This document shows, piece by piece, positions 33,092 to 48,000 of a DNA stretch of 64,000 nt. The notes below the pieces were generated by a model that was given only the letters and a program-made list of their open reading frames with translations, had not been told where the DNA came from and ran no database searches. This DNA comes from Phoronis australis (taxonomy: Eukaryota > Phoronida > Phoronidae). Location of the stretch: the NCBI GenBank assembly GCA_002633005.1, contig NMRA01000017.1:1486680-1550679 (forward strand). The letters are read 5' to 3'. The position numbers were made by a program, and so were the translations under genes. Position 1 is the first letter of the stretch. Every line of letters begins with the position of its first letter.

Positions 33092-36000
33092 CTAAAACAC
33101 ATGTTAAACAACACTTCATTATTTCTAAAAGATTCTCAAGTATTTTTAGTAAACATTCACTTTCTTTCATACTTAAAATGCCATTTTATCTCTGTGAATG
33201 ACACCAAGGATAGAAGACTATCATATAATTCACAGCAAAATGTTCTAAGCAGCCAACGGTTGCTGAGCTTTTCGTCTGAATCACATATTATGCGACTGAG
33301 GAAACAGGTATCATAACTGCTTTAATTTTGAAATGTGGTGCTGCCAACATAAAATATAAGTTCATGTTTAAATTGTAAGTGTTGTTCCATAGTTTAACTA
33401 GTTGAAATGCATGTTTGATCAAATTCGCTCCTGGTGATACTCAACATCAACTTGCACAAAAAATTTTTGAAAGACCTGAAGACATAAAAGTTTCACAGAC
33501 AACGTATGACTCAGTTCGTACCTGGTATCTTCACAAGAATGTTGAAGTCGACAGTGTATTCGTCAGTCAGCAGTTCAGCATCCACTGCAGATTGTTCACA
33601 TGAGCTCTACAAACATGGAGAAGTATGGTAATACAACACAGCAGAGCTACAACATGAAAAACAACCATCACATACTACTCAAGATGGAAATGTAGACATG
33701 TCCTTCGTCTGAGATGTCTGGAGTTAGGCAGTGAAACAACTGAGACAGGCATCATCTCTCTGACAGTGCATGCTGACCATGATTTTAAAAACAAACGTAT
33801 ACAACGAAGGAAACCCAGGTGCAACAGACACCCATCATGTGCAGTGCACACAGAAGTCATATGAATGGGTGATAATTAATTCAAACGACACAAGACACAG
33901 TGCTCAGTACATAAAGTATATTTACCCTTCTGAAAAACAATGTTAGCCAGTCTTCAAAACAAACACATTGTTGAGTTTCATAAGAATAGGGCCGTCCCGC
34001 ATTACACAGCGACACTCAAATCTCGCTCCATTTACCCACAATGCCATCAACATCCGTCAAGCACATTTGCTGCCTCGTTTTTGTGCCACTGGAGTTTCGT
34101 GTTATTGTTGTCTGATTCTTAACAAGTTTTTTCTTGGATGGATAACTCTATTCATCCTTCCAATGCCAACAAAGTAGTATTGCTGTGCTGTGGGCATGAG
34201 AAAGGAGAAACTGGACAAATAGCCGTGGATATGTGATCTGAAATTCTTGTCGTTCCCGACATCAATGAGATACATGTCTGAATATGTGTCTGATTTCCAA
34301 AATGAGGTCACCCGCTTTCTTATTTCCAGGATAAAGGAGAGCCCTATCAATGTGTAATCTGGGATGGCCTTAATCTTCTAGTAGAAGTTCCGCAAATGCC
34401 TAAACTGACATCACAGTACAGATCACAACCATTTAAGAAGCATTATCTGCAAAATCACAAACTATTGGCAGAGGCAAGTTAAAATTCATGAATTTTGACA
34501 ATGAGGTTTTACTAAAGATATGAAATAATAAAGGAAAAAGTAATTTTAAAAAATCCTTAAAATGTTTTGTAAGAATTTCAGTACATCCAATATTCCCATG
34601 TATTCCTATGGGAGAATGGCTAACAAGTGTGTTCGAGCAGCAGAATTTCCATACACTAAACTAAGATGAAATAAAAATATCTCATCATCAAAACCGTGGG
34701 AAAGTTTAGAAACTTTCTGTGAAATACCAACCCAATACGTATTATTTTGCCAATTCTATGTAGCTCACAAGCATTGAAGGTAAAATTGCAATTTACCAAA
34801 ATAAGAAGAGTAGTTCGCGTCTGTGATATACAGCAATTTTCTTCGAAATTTAGCTCTATTTATGTACAGATACCTCGCTTTTATTTAATAATTAGCAAAA
34901 TTATGTTAAATTGATGTATTGACCTTGAACTGCTTATTGTCTGTAAAATAGCACCAGGCAGTTTTGAATTAAAATAGTGATCATTAACAGGCCCTGGTAG
35001 ACTTGACTTCCTGGATCGTTAACTTTAAAACTCGAATGTTATCAAAACTCCACTCCTAAACGGCCTGGATCAAAACATCACCCTGACTGGCTTTTGTTAC
35101 GTCCGTAACATATGGTGATAGATACTTACGAGGGAATCGCCTCACTAGGCTCAGTTCGTGAATTAATTTGAGCCAGTTGAATAACGGTAAATTGCTTAAC
35201 TCACTTATCAAACTAGGAAAGGCTGCAAACACAGTTGGAACTTTTGTCGACTTACAATTTTAAGTTAACTGACTATATAGGAAGTCGAGACTGCCACGGT
35301 CTGTTAATGATCGTTAATTTTCGTTCAAAACTGCCTGGTGCTATTTTATAAACAAGCTATTCCATGCAAAGTAAATACAACAATTCAACATACTTCTGCT
35401 AATTATTAAATAATACCAGGTATCCGTAATAGAGCCAAATACATTAGTACTGCTCAGACGTAAAGGTGAAGGTGAACCCTTCAAATGTGGAGTGGCCAAT
35501 TAAAAAAAAACAAAAAAAAAACAAATAGGATAAACTTACCGCAAGGCAGAATTGTTGGTTTGGTTTTGAACATATTCTTATCTTGGCTGTATAAACTATC
35601 GATTCAATGGCGTCTGGTCCCACGGTTCCTAATCCGGAAACATTCCAAGCTGGAGAAATGGCCATAAATATCTGATCGTCTTCTCTCAGCCTTGAGAATC
35701 CGTCTGTTGGTGTGTTCGTCTTGTGAAAACATCTAAAGAAAAATTGTCTTTTATGATATGATTACTGCAATTATGGAAAATATTTCTAATCGTTAGCACA
35801 ATTTGTAAATGTTATTCACTATCAGGATAAAAAAGAAAATGTAAATAATGCAGTCTCATAAATAGAAAACTACATCAACGCTGACTTGTGCAAAAGTATA
35901 CTGAAAAAAGCAATTATTGTCCCTTTTATACAATGCTACGAAGTATAAATGACATTTAAGTCTAACCTTCTGTCAATCATAACAAGAGCAACGCAGAGAG

Positions 36001-39000
36001 TTGAAATGCGCCACAAATGTGTGTTTCTAAGGGCGTTTTTAAGGTAACTTGTAAAAATGGCAGAATACGTCAAGCCACCTAAACGTGCGACGGCGTCATC
36101 ATATCTCTAACACAAAACCACTTGACATTAGGGGGCACAGCAGTAGTCAAAGTCGTCCAAAAAGTCAAGAGCAGACGTTGCCACACTTATAAGGAAAACG
36201 CCTGCAAAAGTTAACAAAGTTTCAGCCATGGTTACAAAAAAACAAAATCACCACTAGGGGACGCCTGTAATCAGACACATCTGAAAATCAACATCAGCCA
36301 TGGTCTTTTTATGGGCAGCGAAAAGGTTCAAAGACAACACTGTTGAACAAACATACAGTTTATTTGGTTCAGTTTTGGCATACAGACAGGTTATTTAGCG
36401 AACTAATAAGTTAGTTGCGCTGAACAGCTAGGTTACTTGTCGAACGAACATGTCATTTCTAACAAACAGACACTCGGGATAGTTGTCAAATGAGCATGTT
36501 GGAACTGCCAAACAGATGTAGTTGTCGAACAGACAGAACAGAAAGCGCTGTCGCAATTCAAGATTGTTGACGTCATGAAGTAATCAAATGAGCCCCGTAA
36601 TGAGCACAAAAATTCCTTTTGGTTGGTGTGCAGTGAAGAATTTCCTTCATAGGACTGTTTTTAATTTGTCATCGTGATGCGTTTGTTGAAATCAAGCTGC
36701 TCAAAAAGCAAAAGTAGAACTGTTGACGACCACGTAGGTAAACACACCTTAACGTTGGGTGCTGTATTTGGTGTACATTGCTAAGTTAGTTTTGCGTATA
36801 TACAACATTTTTTGTTTCAAATTTTTAAAAACACTATATTATGACACTTTCTCCAATCATGTTTATCAAAATACCGCTGGAAATGAAATACCCGGATAGC
36901 CTCGAATTTATTTTGAGTTACCTTTATTTACTATGCACAACAATTTTTCCTCCTTGCACTAACAATACTCTGCACTACATATCAGTACTGAGGGTCAATG
37001 TCAAAACTTCAACAATCACATTTGTTACTTTGGCATCATACCCACAAAGCCATACATGATTTTTGTTTCATATGAAGTTATAATCATAACATAGCAAGTC
37101 TAAGCTGTGTCACATAGTTTTCAGCATTGGTAATTGTCAACAGTTGACAGGGTTTCTCTGAATTGATCTTATCTTTCAATTAAGATTTCCTGAACAAACC
37201 ATAATCCACAGTTAGCAAACTGTAGCATTAAGTAAGGGGTGCCGGAACAGGCTCCTGAAAATTTCTGTTAATTTGCCGTGGATTATAAAATACTCGACCA
37301 CTTTGCAACAGTTAAATCTCTTGGTCTATTTACACCGACCTCTCGACTACACTGTCACAATGTGGTGTAGTGGTTAAGGTGCTGGACTCAAAATATCTGT
37401 CGTTTCAGAAGTCGTGGGTTCAAATCCCTCCTCGGACAATATATAATCAAAAATCAAACCATGATGTGAGTGCCACATAATCTGTGCTTGTTCTTCTAAG
37501 AACGCAGGAACACGGCTGACGATGGCCGGAGAAAAGTCACCGACCAAAACGTTGTGACAGTGTAAATAGTCAAGAGGTCAGTGTAAACAGACCAAGAGAT
37601 TTTAATCATAGTTGTAACTCGCCACCACCTAGTCAGAGCAGTTTTAGAAAATCCATCACTTTGCCAAGCGACACTTGTGTAATTTACAAGGAAAGTTCGC
37701 GCTCTCTTGCACTTCAATTTCACTTGCGCCAAGCAGGAGCTTCAAAACGTCCAGTGGCACAAAGCTGCAGCAAAACCCCATAAGTTCTTGTCCCACCCCA
37801 AAATAAAAATACTATAATGCAGGTTTGGGTCAGTCATTGAGACTCTGTGACGTCATTTGTTTTCAAGTAGTGTCCTCTGTTTGATTGCCATGCTTTTTTG
37901 TCTTGTTCGTTTCAGTAACAGATATCATGTGTTGACAGTTGATTTAATTATTTGAAAGTTGAGCCTCCCAGATTACTTACTGTTTTGCAACCTGCTTAAT
38001 CACTTGCCAACTTACTTGTTTGTTCACTTGTTTATCTGATAAAATCTGCAAAGGTGTCTTGTCTGTTTGGAAAACCATTATAAAGCATTGACTTGTTTAT
38101 TTGACGAATCATTTGTCTGTTTAGAAAACTACTACTCAATCTATTTGTCAAACTACTTAATGTTTAATTGGCAGTGTTGTGTATTTTGAATTGAACCTTT
38201 TCGATGCCCATACATTCTCATAAGAAACCCAACTGCTAAGTTTAATAATGATCCTTTGTGCACATTGGCAGATAAAAAAGTGGAGGCCAAAAATACCACT
38301 AGGAAGTACAGAATACCTGGAAGCTGTCTGAAAATGAAATAAAAAATGTCGTCTCCTTAATAGAAACTTATTAGTCAAATTTCGCAAAAAATCTATCCAT
38401 GAACTCCACCGATACAGAGGCACATGTAAAAAACTAAAAAACTAAAATTGCCACTACAGGGCACAGCTGTCGTTGGATTGGTCAGAAACTCGGCATCATT
38501 CGTTGCCATTTCCAAAGAAACACATCAGCCAAATTTCAGAAATTTCCTAAGAGTTAAGGAGATACAGCTATTGACGCAAAACTAAGATTTGCCATAAAGG
38601 AGAATGTCGTTTTTAATATCTGTTAATAGGACAAAACCGATTTTGTATCCTTTTAATAGAATCTTATTTGCCAAATTTCATGAAAATCCATCGAGGAATC
38701 CCAAAGACACAGGGGCAAACGTAAATAAGCTAAAATTGCCCCCTAGCACAGAGGTAGCCAGATTGGTCTGAAACTTGTTGTCATCTGCTGTCAACTCCAT
38801 CTGTCAAAATTTCACAAAAATCCTGCAAAGGGTAAACTGAGGAGATAATCTAATAAATATCTGTAGATGTAAAAAAAAAATGGCTACTGGGACAGCGAAC
38901 CTGTCCCAATATCAATATTTTTAACAGTTTGGGGGGTAGGGGGGGGGGGGNNNGGGAGAGAAATCAAGGTGGAGGTTGAGGATAGTGTAGATTTATGTTT

Positions 39001-42000
39001 TGTATGCTAATGAGAATAGAGAGAATTTTCAACAATCCCTAATCTTTGATTCTACTTATTACTGACTCAAAAGTAATAAAAATGGCCACTAGGTGGTGCA
39101 GAATATGTTAAATACATCCCCAAAATGGAAAAGTGCTTTCGTCATAACAAAAATTGCTTTGCCAAATTTTATTGCACAATGCATTGAATCTGTCCAACAT
39201 ATGACGGGAAGGTTTGCAAAGTTTGTTCGAAGAAAGGAGGGTTGTCCTTGTGAACATTTCAATGGAGCTGTGCATTGTGCAAGCACAACCGCCCTAAACT
39301 TATTAATTCACATTCAAGTAGTTGTGTGGCAATAGGTGACCTTATTACACCGTTACCCTATCAGTTGTCTGTGGTGCATCAATTAACCAGAGCATTTGTT
39401 TGCCATTGATCAAAATCCGAACTACAGAAAGAGTGAATAGCTTTATTAGGTTTCAGTTAAATGACTTGTCAAGACTGACGGTTGCTATGACAGACAATTC
39501 CATGGCGAGGAATTCTGTTTGTACCCGGTCATCATGACATGGAATAATGGGCCTTTTACTGATTTTTTGGCTTATTCTGTACAAGCTAGATTTCACTATA
39601 TGTTCTTTTCAGACCTGCATTGGAGTACTCTGAACACCATGACAAAAAAGAGGAAAATTTTTACTGCCCCAAAAACACATTACGATCTAAACAAGCATAC
39701 CTCAATATAACGAAAGTAAACATTATTAATTGCCTCTAGGGGGCACACCGGTAATCAGGTCCGTCCGAAAGTTCGCTCATGCTGTCCCATTCATCAATGG
39801 AACATATGTGCTAAATTTCATGAACGTATGTCAAAGGGTTTTGGAGATAGAGCAGCGGACGCCTGGACGGACGCCACCTAGACGGACGGACGGACAAAGA
39901 TGATGGCATAATGCATCCACATATAAATATGTGGGCACATAAAAAGCGGAAATCCGCGTTTCTGCGGAAAATTCCAAGCCTTGCAAGACATTGTCATTCA
40001 TTGGAATAACGTGGCAAAAACAGATGTTCCCTTCTTTCAGAAGCTACTTTTTTCACAGCTCGGAATATGCGACTACTCCTGCTTGGCCATTTTGTCAACA
40101 GTACATATTTAGCCGTAAATAGTCGGAATTAGATGAAGTAAGCAATCCACAAATCAGAGAAGTCGTTGCTTATAGGTTAGGCCTGTGACACACATACCGA
40201 TAGATAGAGGCCTCGTGATTCGCCGATTATCAGGCTATTTCCAGAATGAAACGAATTAAGTTAACTTTGTAGATCAACTTTTTGGCTAAAATAATATTTT
40301 TACAATATTTTTTTAATTTTTGACTTTAAAATCTTCCTTGCCCGTTTTGACTACAAATCGGCGTATTTATTGAGAAACAAGCGAATTAATCTCTTTTGAA
40401 TTTGCTGAATTTGCGTATTTTTGTCTGGCCGTGCGTACTTGTGTACCGGAGGCTTGATTTTCGTATGAATCCGCACTTTTTGCGTATGGTACACAGGTCT
40501 GCCTTTTACATGGTTTTGAAGACGGAGATCTGAACATTGCATTCAAAACTCGTACATCTGGAAATAGGCAAGTGCAATCCAAACCTTTATAGCAACATAT
40601 CTGACCCGTTTTATGAAGATTCATCTAGTAACGTGTTAGGCATTGGAAGTAGATTAAACTAAAATTGTCATTGGGGGCACAGAATTAGAAGGATCCACCC
40701 AGCCACAATTAGCTTCATAGAAACTCATAACATAAACTGGCAATCCTTGAACAGGTTTAGGACACAAGTGAATACAATAGAATGAATACACACAACATGC
40801 ATGTTGTGTGTATTCATTCTCTCGATAATACAGCTCAGTGGAAGTTTTGAAACACTGAGCTCTAATAATAAAGATGTAATTTTTTAAAACCAATTTTAGC
40901 CTCATGTTATGGCCAAAAACTAACAAAATTGTCAGACAAAATTGAGCAGACTCCACAAATTAAAAGTGCTACCCATGCTGGAATCACAACTGCACAATAC
41001 TACAAGAGGTTTGGCTGATACCTGGATGCCAAACAATTGGAGACAAAAGCAATATGCACCACTAGTGGGTGCATAAAAACAATCATGTTTTCCATTTACC
41101 ATGTTCGTTATGAAGATTTAAAGGAACAAGACAGGTATATCTGATGAGACGCTGCAATAAAAACTTATATTCATACCCATTCTCCATCAGTGTCGCGTTC
41201 ACCCAAGTTTTGTTTTCAGAATAAGAGAGAAGATCAATGGCTGTTATTCCTTTAGCAACTGAAAAAAGATCATGATAGAGTTAATGAACAATTAATCATT
41301 TCAGTTCCTTGTATTAATTTTCAACATGAAATTACTTGAGCAAATCTTAGTTTACATGATGCAGTGAGGTGCTATATTGCATATGGAGCACTGTGTTTTT
41401 ATGAACACTGAACAATAAAAATTTATTAAATATGACACTATTTGAGATTCAAACTAAGTTTATTGGTTATTCTCAAGACCTCGAATAAGATTCATCTGGC
41501 TGGGATCCAGACTGAGTAGTTGTGTCTGTCAGAGATTGACTGCAGGTTTACTTACAAGTAGCTAGAGTATGCCTTGAGATTGTGCATAGATGGGGAGATA
41601 ATGATTAAATCTAGTAATTAATTTATTGAATGATAACTGTTGTTAATTAAGTAATCAAATACAAAGAAGAGTAACTATGCTAGTGCCCTCTGGAGCTTAC
41701 TTCAATCAATCAACCAAAATAATCAAATGCCTTATCTGCTACATTATGGCGTTTACCCGTTGATCCCAACTTGTTCGATTCTATAGCTCAACAATAAGTT
41801 GGGAAGATGACCCCTGTAGCCAATATTTTGCACGACTGATAAACTCCATTCTGGCATTTATGGTTGGAGGCCAACTGTCGTTTGTTCGATAATTGCTCTA
41901 ATCTCCAATAAGATCGTTAATCTAGCCTAACTGGGCTGTGCTGTTAAAAATAAAAGTTAAGTTATTACATATTTGCACATAGTACTTCTGAATTCCTCAT

Positions 42001-45000
42001 CAAATGCTGTTTATGTTTAGTTTTTGAATCACCAAAATGGCCCACCTTAACAACCGAAGTTACAACAACCTATTCTTTCAGAACATATCCATTCGCTCTG
42101 GGTTTGACTGTTCACACGTCATCTGTAATCACAGATGTCGTCAGCTTCTGATTGTCCCCAATACACTATATATAATACTACAAGGTACGACACTCCGGAC
42201 TAGAAATTCCACGGGTGCTTCATTTCTGCCATCCATAGCAAACACAAAAATCAATAAATTTACACAAAACAGAGGTTCAAGAAACCATGAGGAATTGTCC
42301 TTTCTCCCAATACCATTTGCAGTGTCCTGCTCCACCGAGTTTGCAAGAAATTCATGGATAAAGCACAAAAATCTTCCCAAAATGCTCGTCCGGAGCAAGT
42401 CTCTGGTCCCACGCCAAGGGTACATAATTATCCGATGAGTTACGGATGAATGGCAATTACCGATTCGTCACGAAAAGTTACGGCATCGATAACTCGGCAT
42501 TTCTTGGGAACTCGGTGGAACAGAACATTGCAAATGATATTGGGAGAAAGAGCAATTCCTCATGGTTTGTTGAACCTCTGCTTTGTGTAAATTTATTGAG
42601 TTTTGTGTTTGCTATGGACGGCTGAACTGAAGCACCCGTGTAATTTCTAGTCCGTAGTGTCATACCTTGTAGTATTATACATAGTGTATTCATTGGTGAC
42701 AATCAGAAGCTGAGGACGCCTGTAATTACAGATCACATGTGAACACAGTCAAACCCAGAGTGAATAGATACGTTCGGAAAGAATAGGTTGTCCAAACTTC
42801 GGTTGCAGGTGGGCAATTTTGGCGAGTCAAAAACTAAACATAAACAGCATTTGATGAGGAATTCAGAAATGCTATTGGTTTATGTTCAAATATGTAATAA
42901 CTTACCTTTTATTTTGAACAGCCCAGTCAGGCTAGATATGATCTCATTGGAGATTAGAGCAATTATCGAACAAAAAAGATCTGGCCCTCCAATCATAAAT
43001 GCCAGAATGGAGTTTATCAGTCGTGTAAGATATTGGCTACAGGGGTCATCTTCCCAACTTGTTATTGGGTAAGTTGGGATCAGTGGGAAAACATGATCAG
43101 CATATCTTAGTTGGGTGGTATAAGCCACAGCGCCAACAGTCAGTCACACATTTTGGCCACTGAAAACATTGTTTAAACAATTTGCCAAGTCTCCACAAAA
43201 AAGTTGCATAATGTTGCCACAAGAGAAATGGTAGTTGAAAAACAGGGCAGAACAGCAGCCATAAAACTGCAAAGTTAATCTAACACAATACGGAAGGCAC
43301 ATTACTGACCACTTGAAGTTTTTCCTCTCAAAACATGAAATGAAAAACATGTGAAACAAATCAACTGAAATCATCATTGTTTTATAATCCACTAAAAATG
43401 AAACAGAAGGCCAAGTGCACATACTAGAAGTCTTGTTCAATGACAGCACAGCCACCACAGTCTCGTGCTGGTTCACAATATCAATGGAGTCATCTGGGAA
43501 GCCGTATTTTGCCACATGAGCAGTGATTTGTGGTCTCCTACAAGGTGACAAAATTTAATATTAACTGTTTGTGTAATTAGCATGACAACATTACAACTCA
43601 CATTCACTGCACTGACAAATTTTACCACGGACGTTCAGGCTGGTGCATACAGGGTAGCTTTCCCCCACACAGCACTGTTCCACAAAATAACACACTCCCT
43701 GAAACCTATTATACTAAAAACAGCAAATTGAGAGCATGCGCGAGCACAAGTCCTGCATTGACGTGAGCAATCAATGCATACAACCACCACAGGGTCAGAC
43801 TTCGGTGCACACATCAAAAACACAATAACCAGGCAGCAGGCTGTATGGTGAGTGACTATTTTTAATGATAGTTTCATCACAGCGTATATCTATGGATTCT
43901 GGTATTATTGTGTTCATATGGCAGATTGATCAAAACGTTTATCCTGACCAAAATTGTTTTTGTTGGATATCTTCCAAGGAGGAACAGATTGGGTACAAGT
44001 CTGACGAAGAAAGAAAATAAGAAAGTCACAATCAGAATTTTGTTAACTTCTGTCTAGATTTACATTTAATTTATTAGATACATCAAGTCCAATAAGCGCC
44101 CATGCCCTATAAGCACCCCCATACATTTTCAGACTGCTAAAATAAGTGCCCAGCCCATAACGTGTGAGAAAAATGACTTAACTATAGTCATCGGGAACTA
44201 TCTATTCATGAAACGGGTAGCATAACATGGGCAAGAAATAAATATTGACACTTATTTCCAAACGTTTCCAATACCGTAAAAAACATTTGCGTTATTTTTA
44301 AGAGAAATTATTAAAGTAATCATAATTTGTGTTTTTAAAGTCAAAATGACCCACTGATAGTGAACACTTCTGCACCCTAACACCTCGCGAATCTCTCAGA
44401 AAATAACTGTTAGACTGTCACGCATCCAGAACCTGGCCACTCAATGACATTCAATATTGGCCTTACTGAAATAATTCTCTAACGCTTTTTTACCAGATGA
44501 GATCAACAAGTGCTAAATAAAACATGTTCTGTTTTACTCCTTGTGTTAATTTCTTTAGTTACAATGTACACCTAGATCTTTACATTGTGTTTTCTCTGGC
44601 AAATGAACTCTGATGACACGCATGCCCTCACCGAGTTTGTTACACATACTTATAAGTACCATATTGCTGAAAAATTAATAAATTTTTATTAAAAACTTTG
44701 AATATGATAGCTACTCTGCGAAATGGTAAAATTTTATTGTTCGCGATTACTTCATGTAGCAGTTGTTTACTTAACGAGAGATACGAGAATGGTCTCTCCT
44801 AAGATGTGCATGCCTGAATGAATAGATGTACTTATTTGTTTGTTTGTTTTGTAAAACAACAAAAAACAACTTGATTAATGTTTTCCGGTATTCTGACTAA
44901 CGTAGGGTAGAAAAATTCATGCTAGAAACATTAAGTAATTTTTTTCTATTGCTATTTCATAACAGTTGTCTAAAATATATTAAAATTTGGACTTATCACT

Positions 45001-48000
45001 GATCATAATTTATCCTCAAAACGAAAGAGCTCTAATTTTTCAGAAGCTATTAAATTTCATTTCAGTTATCAACCATTCCACCTAAGTGTCGTCAAAACAT
45101 CCATGATATGTGATGTTCCCACTTTGCTTGATGTTCTTGTGCAGCACACTCTTAAGACTACTTACTTGGCCGAAAGCCTAATATCTGGCACTTGACCGAC
45201 ACACCTATCGGTATGACAATCAATGACAAATGTGGCATCACCTCCCGTCAAATAACCTAGATTATGGATCATGTGGAACTTGAATACAGTTGAGGTAGCA
45301 GGGATCTATAAAACAAATTGTTAAAGTCATTATTCCTATGGAAAAACAAAAAAGGTGATAAACAGGTATTTTTCCCTCAAGTAATGGACGTGTTCATGAA
45401 ATGTATCTTCTGAGCGACAATGTATGAATTTCTAGCTGGAGTAATTTTTTACCCAAAGGAAGAGGAAAATATTTTTTGTAAATAATGCCCATGAAGCTAA
45501 TGTCATTTTAAATTGCTGTAACAGAGCATTTTGCCTTTTAGCTAATATTCAAACAAACTCAGGCTATGCAATCACGTCTGTGAAAAAATGGTTGCAAGTA
45601 GTCTACATAGGGGTTACAGATCAGGAATGTTCCAAGAAAACTGACCTAGCTAAGACAAATCTCAATTTTCAGTCAAACTTAAAATAAAACAAATTTGTCT
45701 CAAGTCCTTTTCAAGAAAGAGATTTTAAGTTTGAATGAAGTTTCTGACTTAAGTTTTACCTTAATTTCGACTTATTAAACCAGATGTAGAAGTTTCAAAG
45801 TTTGGGAGTTGAGACAAATCTTAGACTTAAGTAAAAATGGACACTTTCTTGGAACGGGCTCCAGTATTACAAACATTCACAGTAGCATAGTATCAAGCCT
45901 GTGACCAGTCCTACTCACTGGCACCGCATTGCATGTCTTATTTCTTCTTGATTGGCCAATGCTCAAGGACAAGATCGTGTGGTTCCCTTGCTTGTCTTCA
46001 TAACACAGAGGATTGGTCATCTGACTGCTGGAATTGCCCTCATGCAAGAATAATCTTTCAAACTGATTGTCTGTTACACTGGGTCTGTAGGTAATCTGAA
46101 TTCCACTAACTTGTCCATTAGTTAGGCCACATGAGAATGATACTGAAATCACATACAAATAAGGCAACATGAGTACGGGACACTGAAATAACATACAATA
46201 TGTACTTATGTTGGCCATTCACCACACGAAACTGAAATCAAACACGAAATATAGGCAACATGAGTAAGACACTAAATTCACATACAATATGTAGTTATAA
46301 GGCCACATGAGTATAAAATACTGAAATCACATACAATATGTAGCTATAGACCACATGAGTACGATACTGAAATCACATACAATATGTAGCTATAGACCAC
46401 ATGAGTACGATACTGAAATCACATACAATATGTAGGTATAGACCACATGAGTACGATACTGAAATCACATACAATATGTAGCTATAGACCACATGAGTAC
46501 GATACTGAAATCACATACAATATGTAGCTATAGACCACATGAGTATGATACTGAAATCACATACAATAGGCCACATGAGTAAGATACTGAAATCACAGAA
46601 GTCATGTAGATGCTGGAGACGAGGTAAAACGGCTATACTGCACAGAACATAAGTTAGGATTTAGAAAATGCACATACAAAGTAAAATTAAGGTCGTCTGC
46701 CAGTTTTTATTAACTCATGTTACTACAGTTGTTCTTAAAGCTTGAAAGTATTTTTGTCTTGGCATTCACTTTTCAAGCAAATAATCAGCTGATTTCTCGT
46801 CATTACTACAGTTGTAGAATACAACAAAAGTCCCTCCCGTTAGTACTATGAATGCATGTTTCTGTTGCGGCTTTGTCAAAGGTATAATCATCTGTTGCAA
46901 GTTTTACCAGTATATCAAGCATGCATAACTAACTACAAAGTGTACATACGACTCATGTGCAGAATTTCTGGCTTACACTGGTCACAGCTCAAATTCCCTT
47001 AGCCCCAGACAACTTTTATGATGCCTATTCGGCACGCCCTTCATATTGATGTAGATCTGAGCTAGTGAAGTGAAAAGGTAGTAGCTAGCAATTAAGCACT
47101 ACTTCCTTAACAAAAGCGGTCGTTATTACACCCAAATTGTTTTTCTCTTGCAATGTAGAGAGCAGTTTTAACTTCAATGGTACATTTTAAATGTTACAAA
47201 AAGACTAAAAAGTTAATTTGCGTTGAAATTGACAAAGGGCCACTTCCCAAAGGAACGTTGGTTTTAAATATGTTTCATACCTGTTTTCAATACTTTATTT
47301 TAATACTCCTACTTGTTTTTTCTCTTACCGGTTAGGGTTGCTATCTTTTTATTTTGTGTTTAAACGAAGTATCAGAACCCACCCCGGAATTTTCCAGATT
47401 ACAGCAACACCAAACATGCCACAGCAAACAAAACTACACATGCCATTAGTTCAAGTTCAATCTTTATTAGAACTCAAATCATAAAATATATTCAGAAGAG
47501 CAAATAATGGTGATATCCAAACTGAAAATTTGGAACCTCTGGACCATTGTGGTTGCAGTAACTAGTTTACTGCTCTAGCTTTCCTTCAGTCATAACAATG
47601 GAATCACAGCTCTTGCCCACCGACCAACCTCATCCACTGCTTGCACTCTCTCGTTGACTACAAAGCTAGCCATCTTAGTTGTCTTCACAGGTGTTCCATT
47701 ACATCTACAAGCTAACTATAAAAATTGGCACATTTCTGCGAATAACAGTTTTCAGGTTAGTGTATTACTCCTGGAGTAAAGTAGTTTGGCATGCACTGGG
47801 CCCTAAACAATGTTTTAAGTTATTGACATCTAATAGCGGAGTTGCAACTGAATCGATTTAACGATTGCGCCTGTCCAGAAATTAGGGTGCTCAAAGGCTA
47901 TTGGGATTGATTAGGGTATGTGGAATGGCCGATTGGTTTGCACGACGTGTGATTTGTGTGCATTAAACTACACTGCTGTATGTAATTCTGTCGCTCTTCG

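Noticed and set aside
34334-34482. Plus-strand exon-like segment after TTTCCAG (DKGEPYQCVIWDGLNLL)
   Set aside because: Acceptor and short frame exist but no partner exon was found; it lies in a receptor intron on the other strand.
37360-37438. Possible tRNA-Leu gene
   Set aside because: A and B boxes look right but the acceptor stem does not pair, so it is kept only as a tRNA-like part of a TIR element.
38951-38953. Three ambiguous bases in a G run
   Set aside because: Sequencing or assembly ambiguity, not a biological feature; the G-run length nearby should not be trusted.
42037-42438. 133-codon frame with a similar frame on the opposite strand at 42478-42702
   Set aside because: The two are mirror images created by the palindromic element, not two genes; no known domain.
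46143-46600. CRISPR-like array
   Set aside because: Regular units but no unique spacers and a eukaryotic intron setting; it is a minisatellite.
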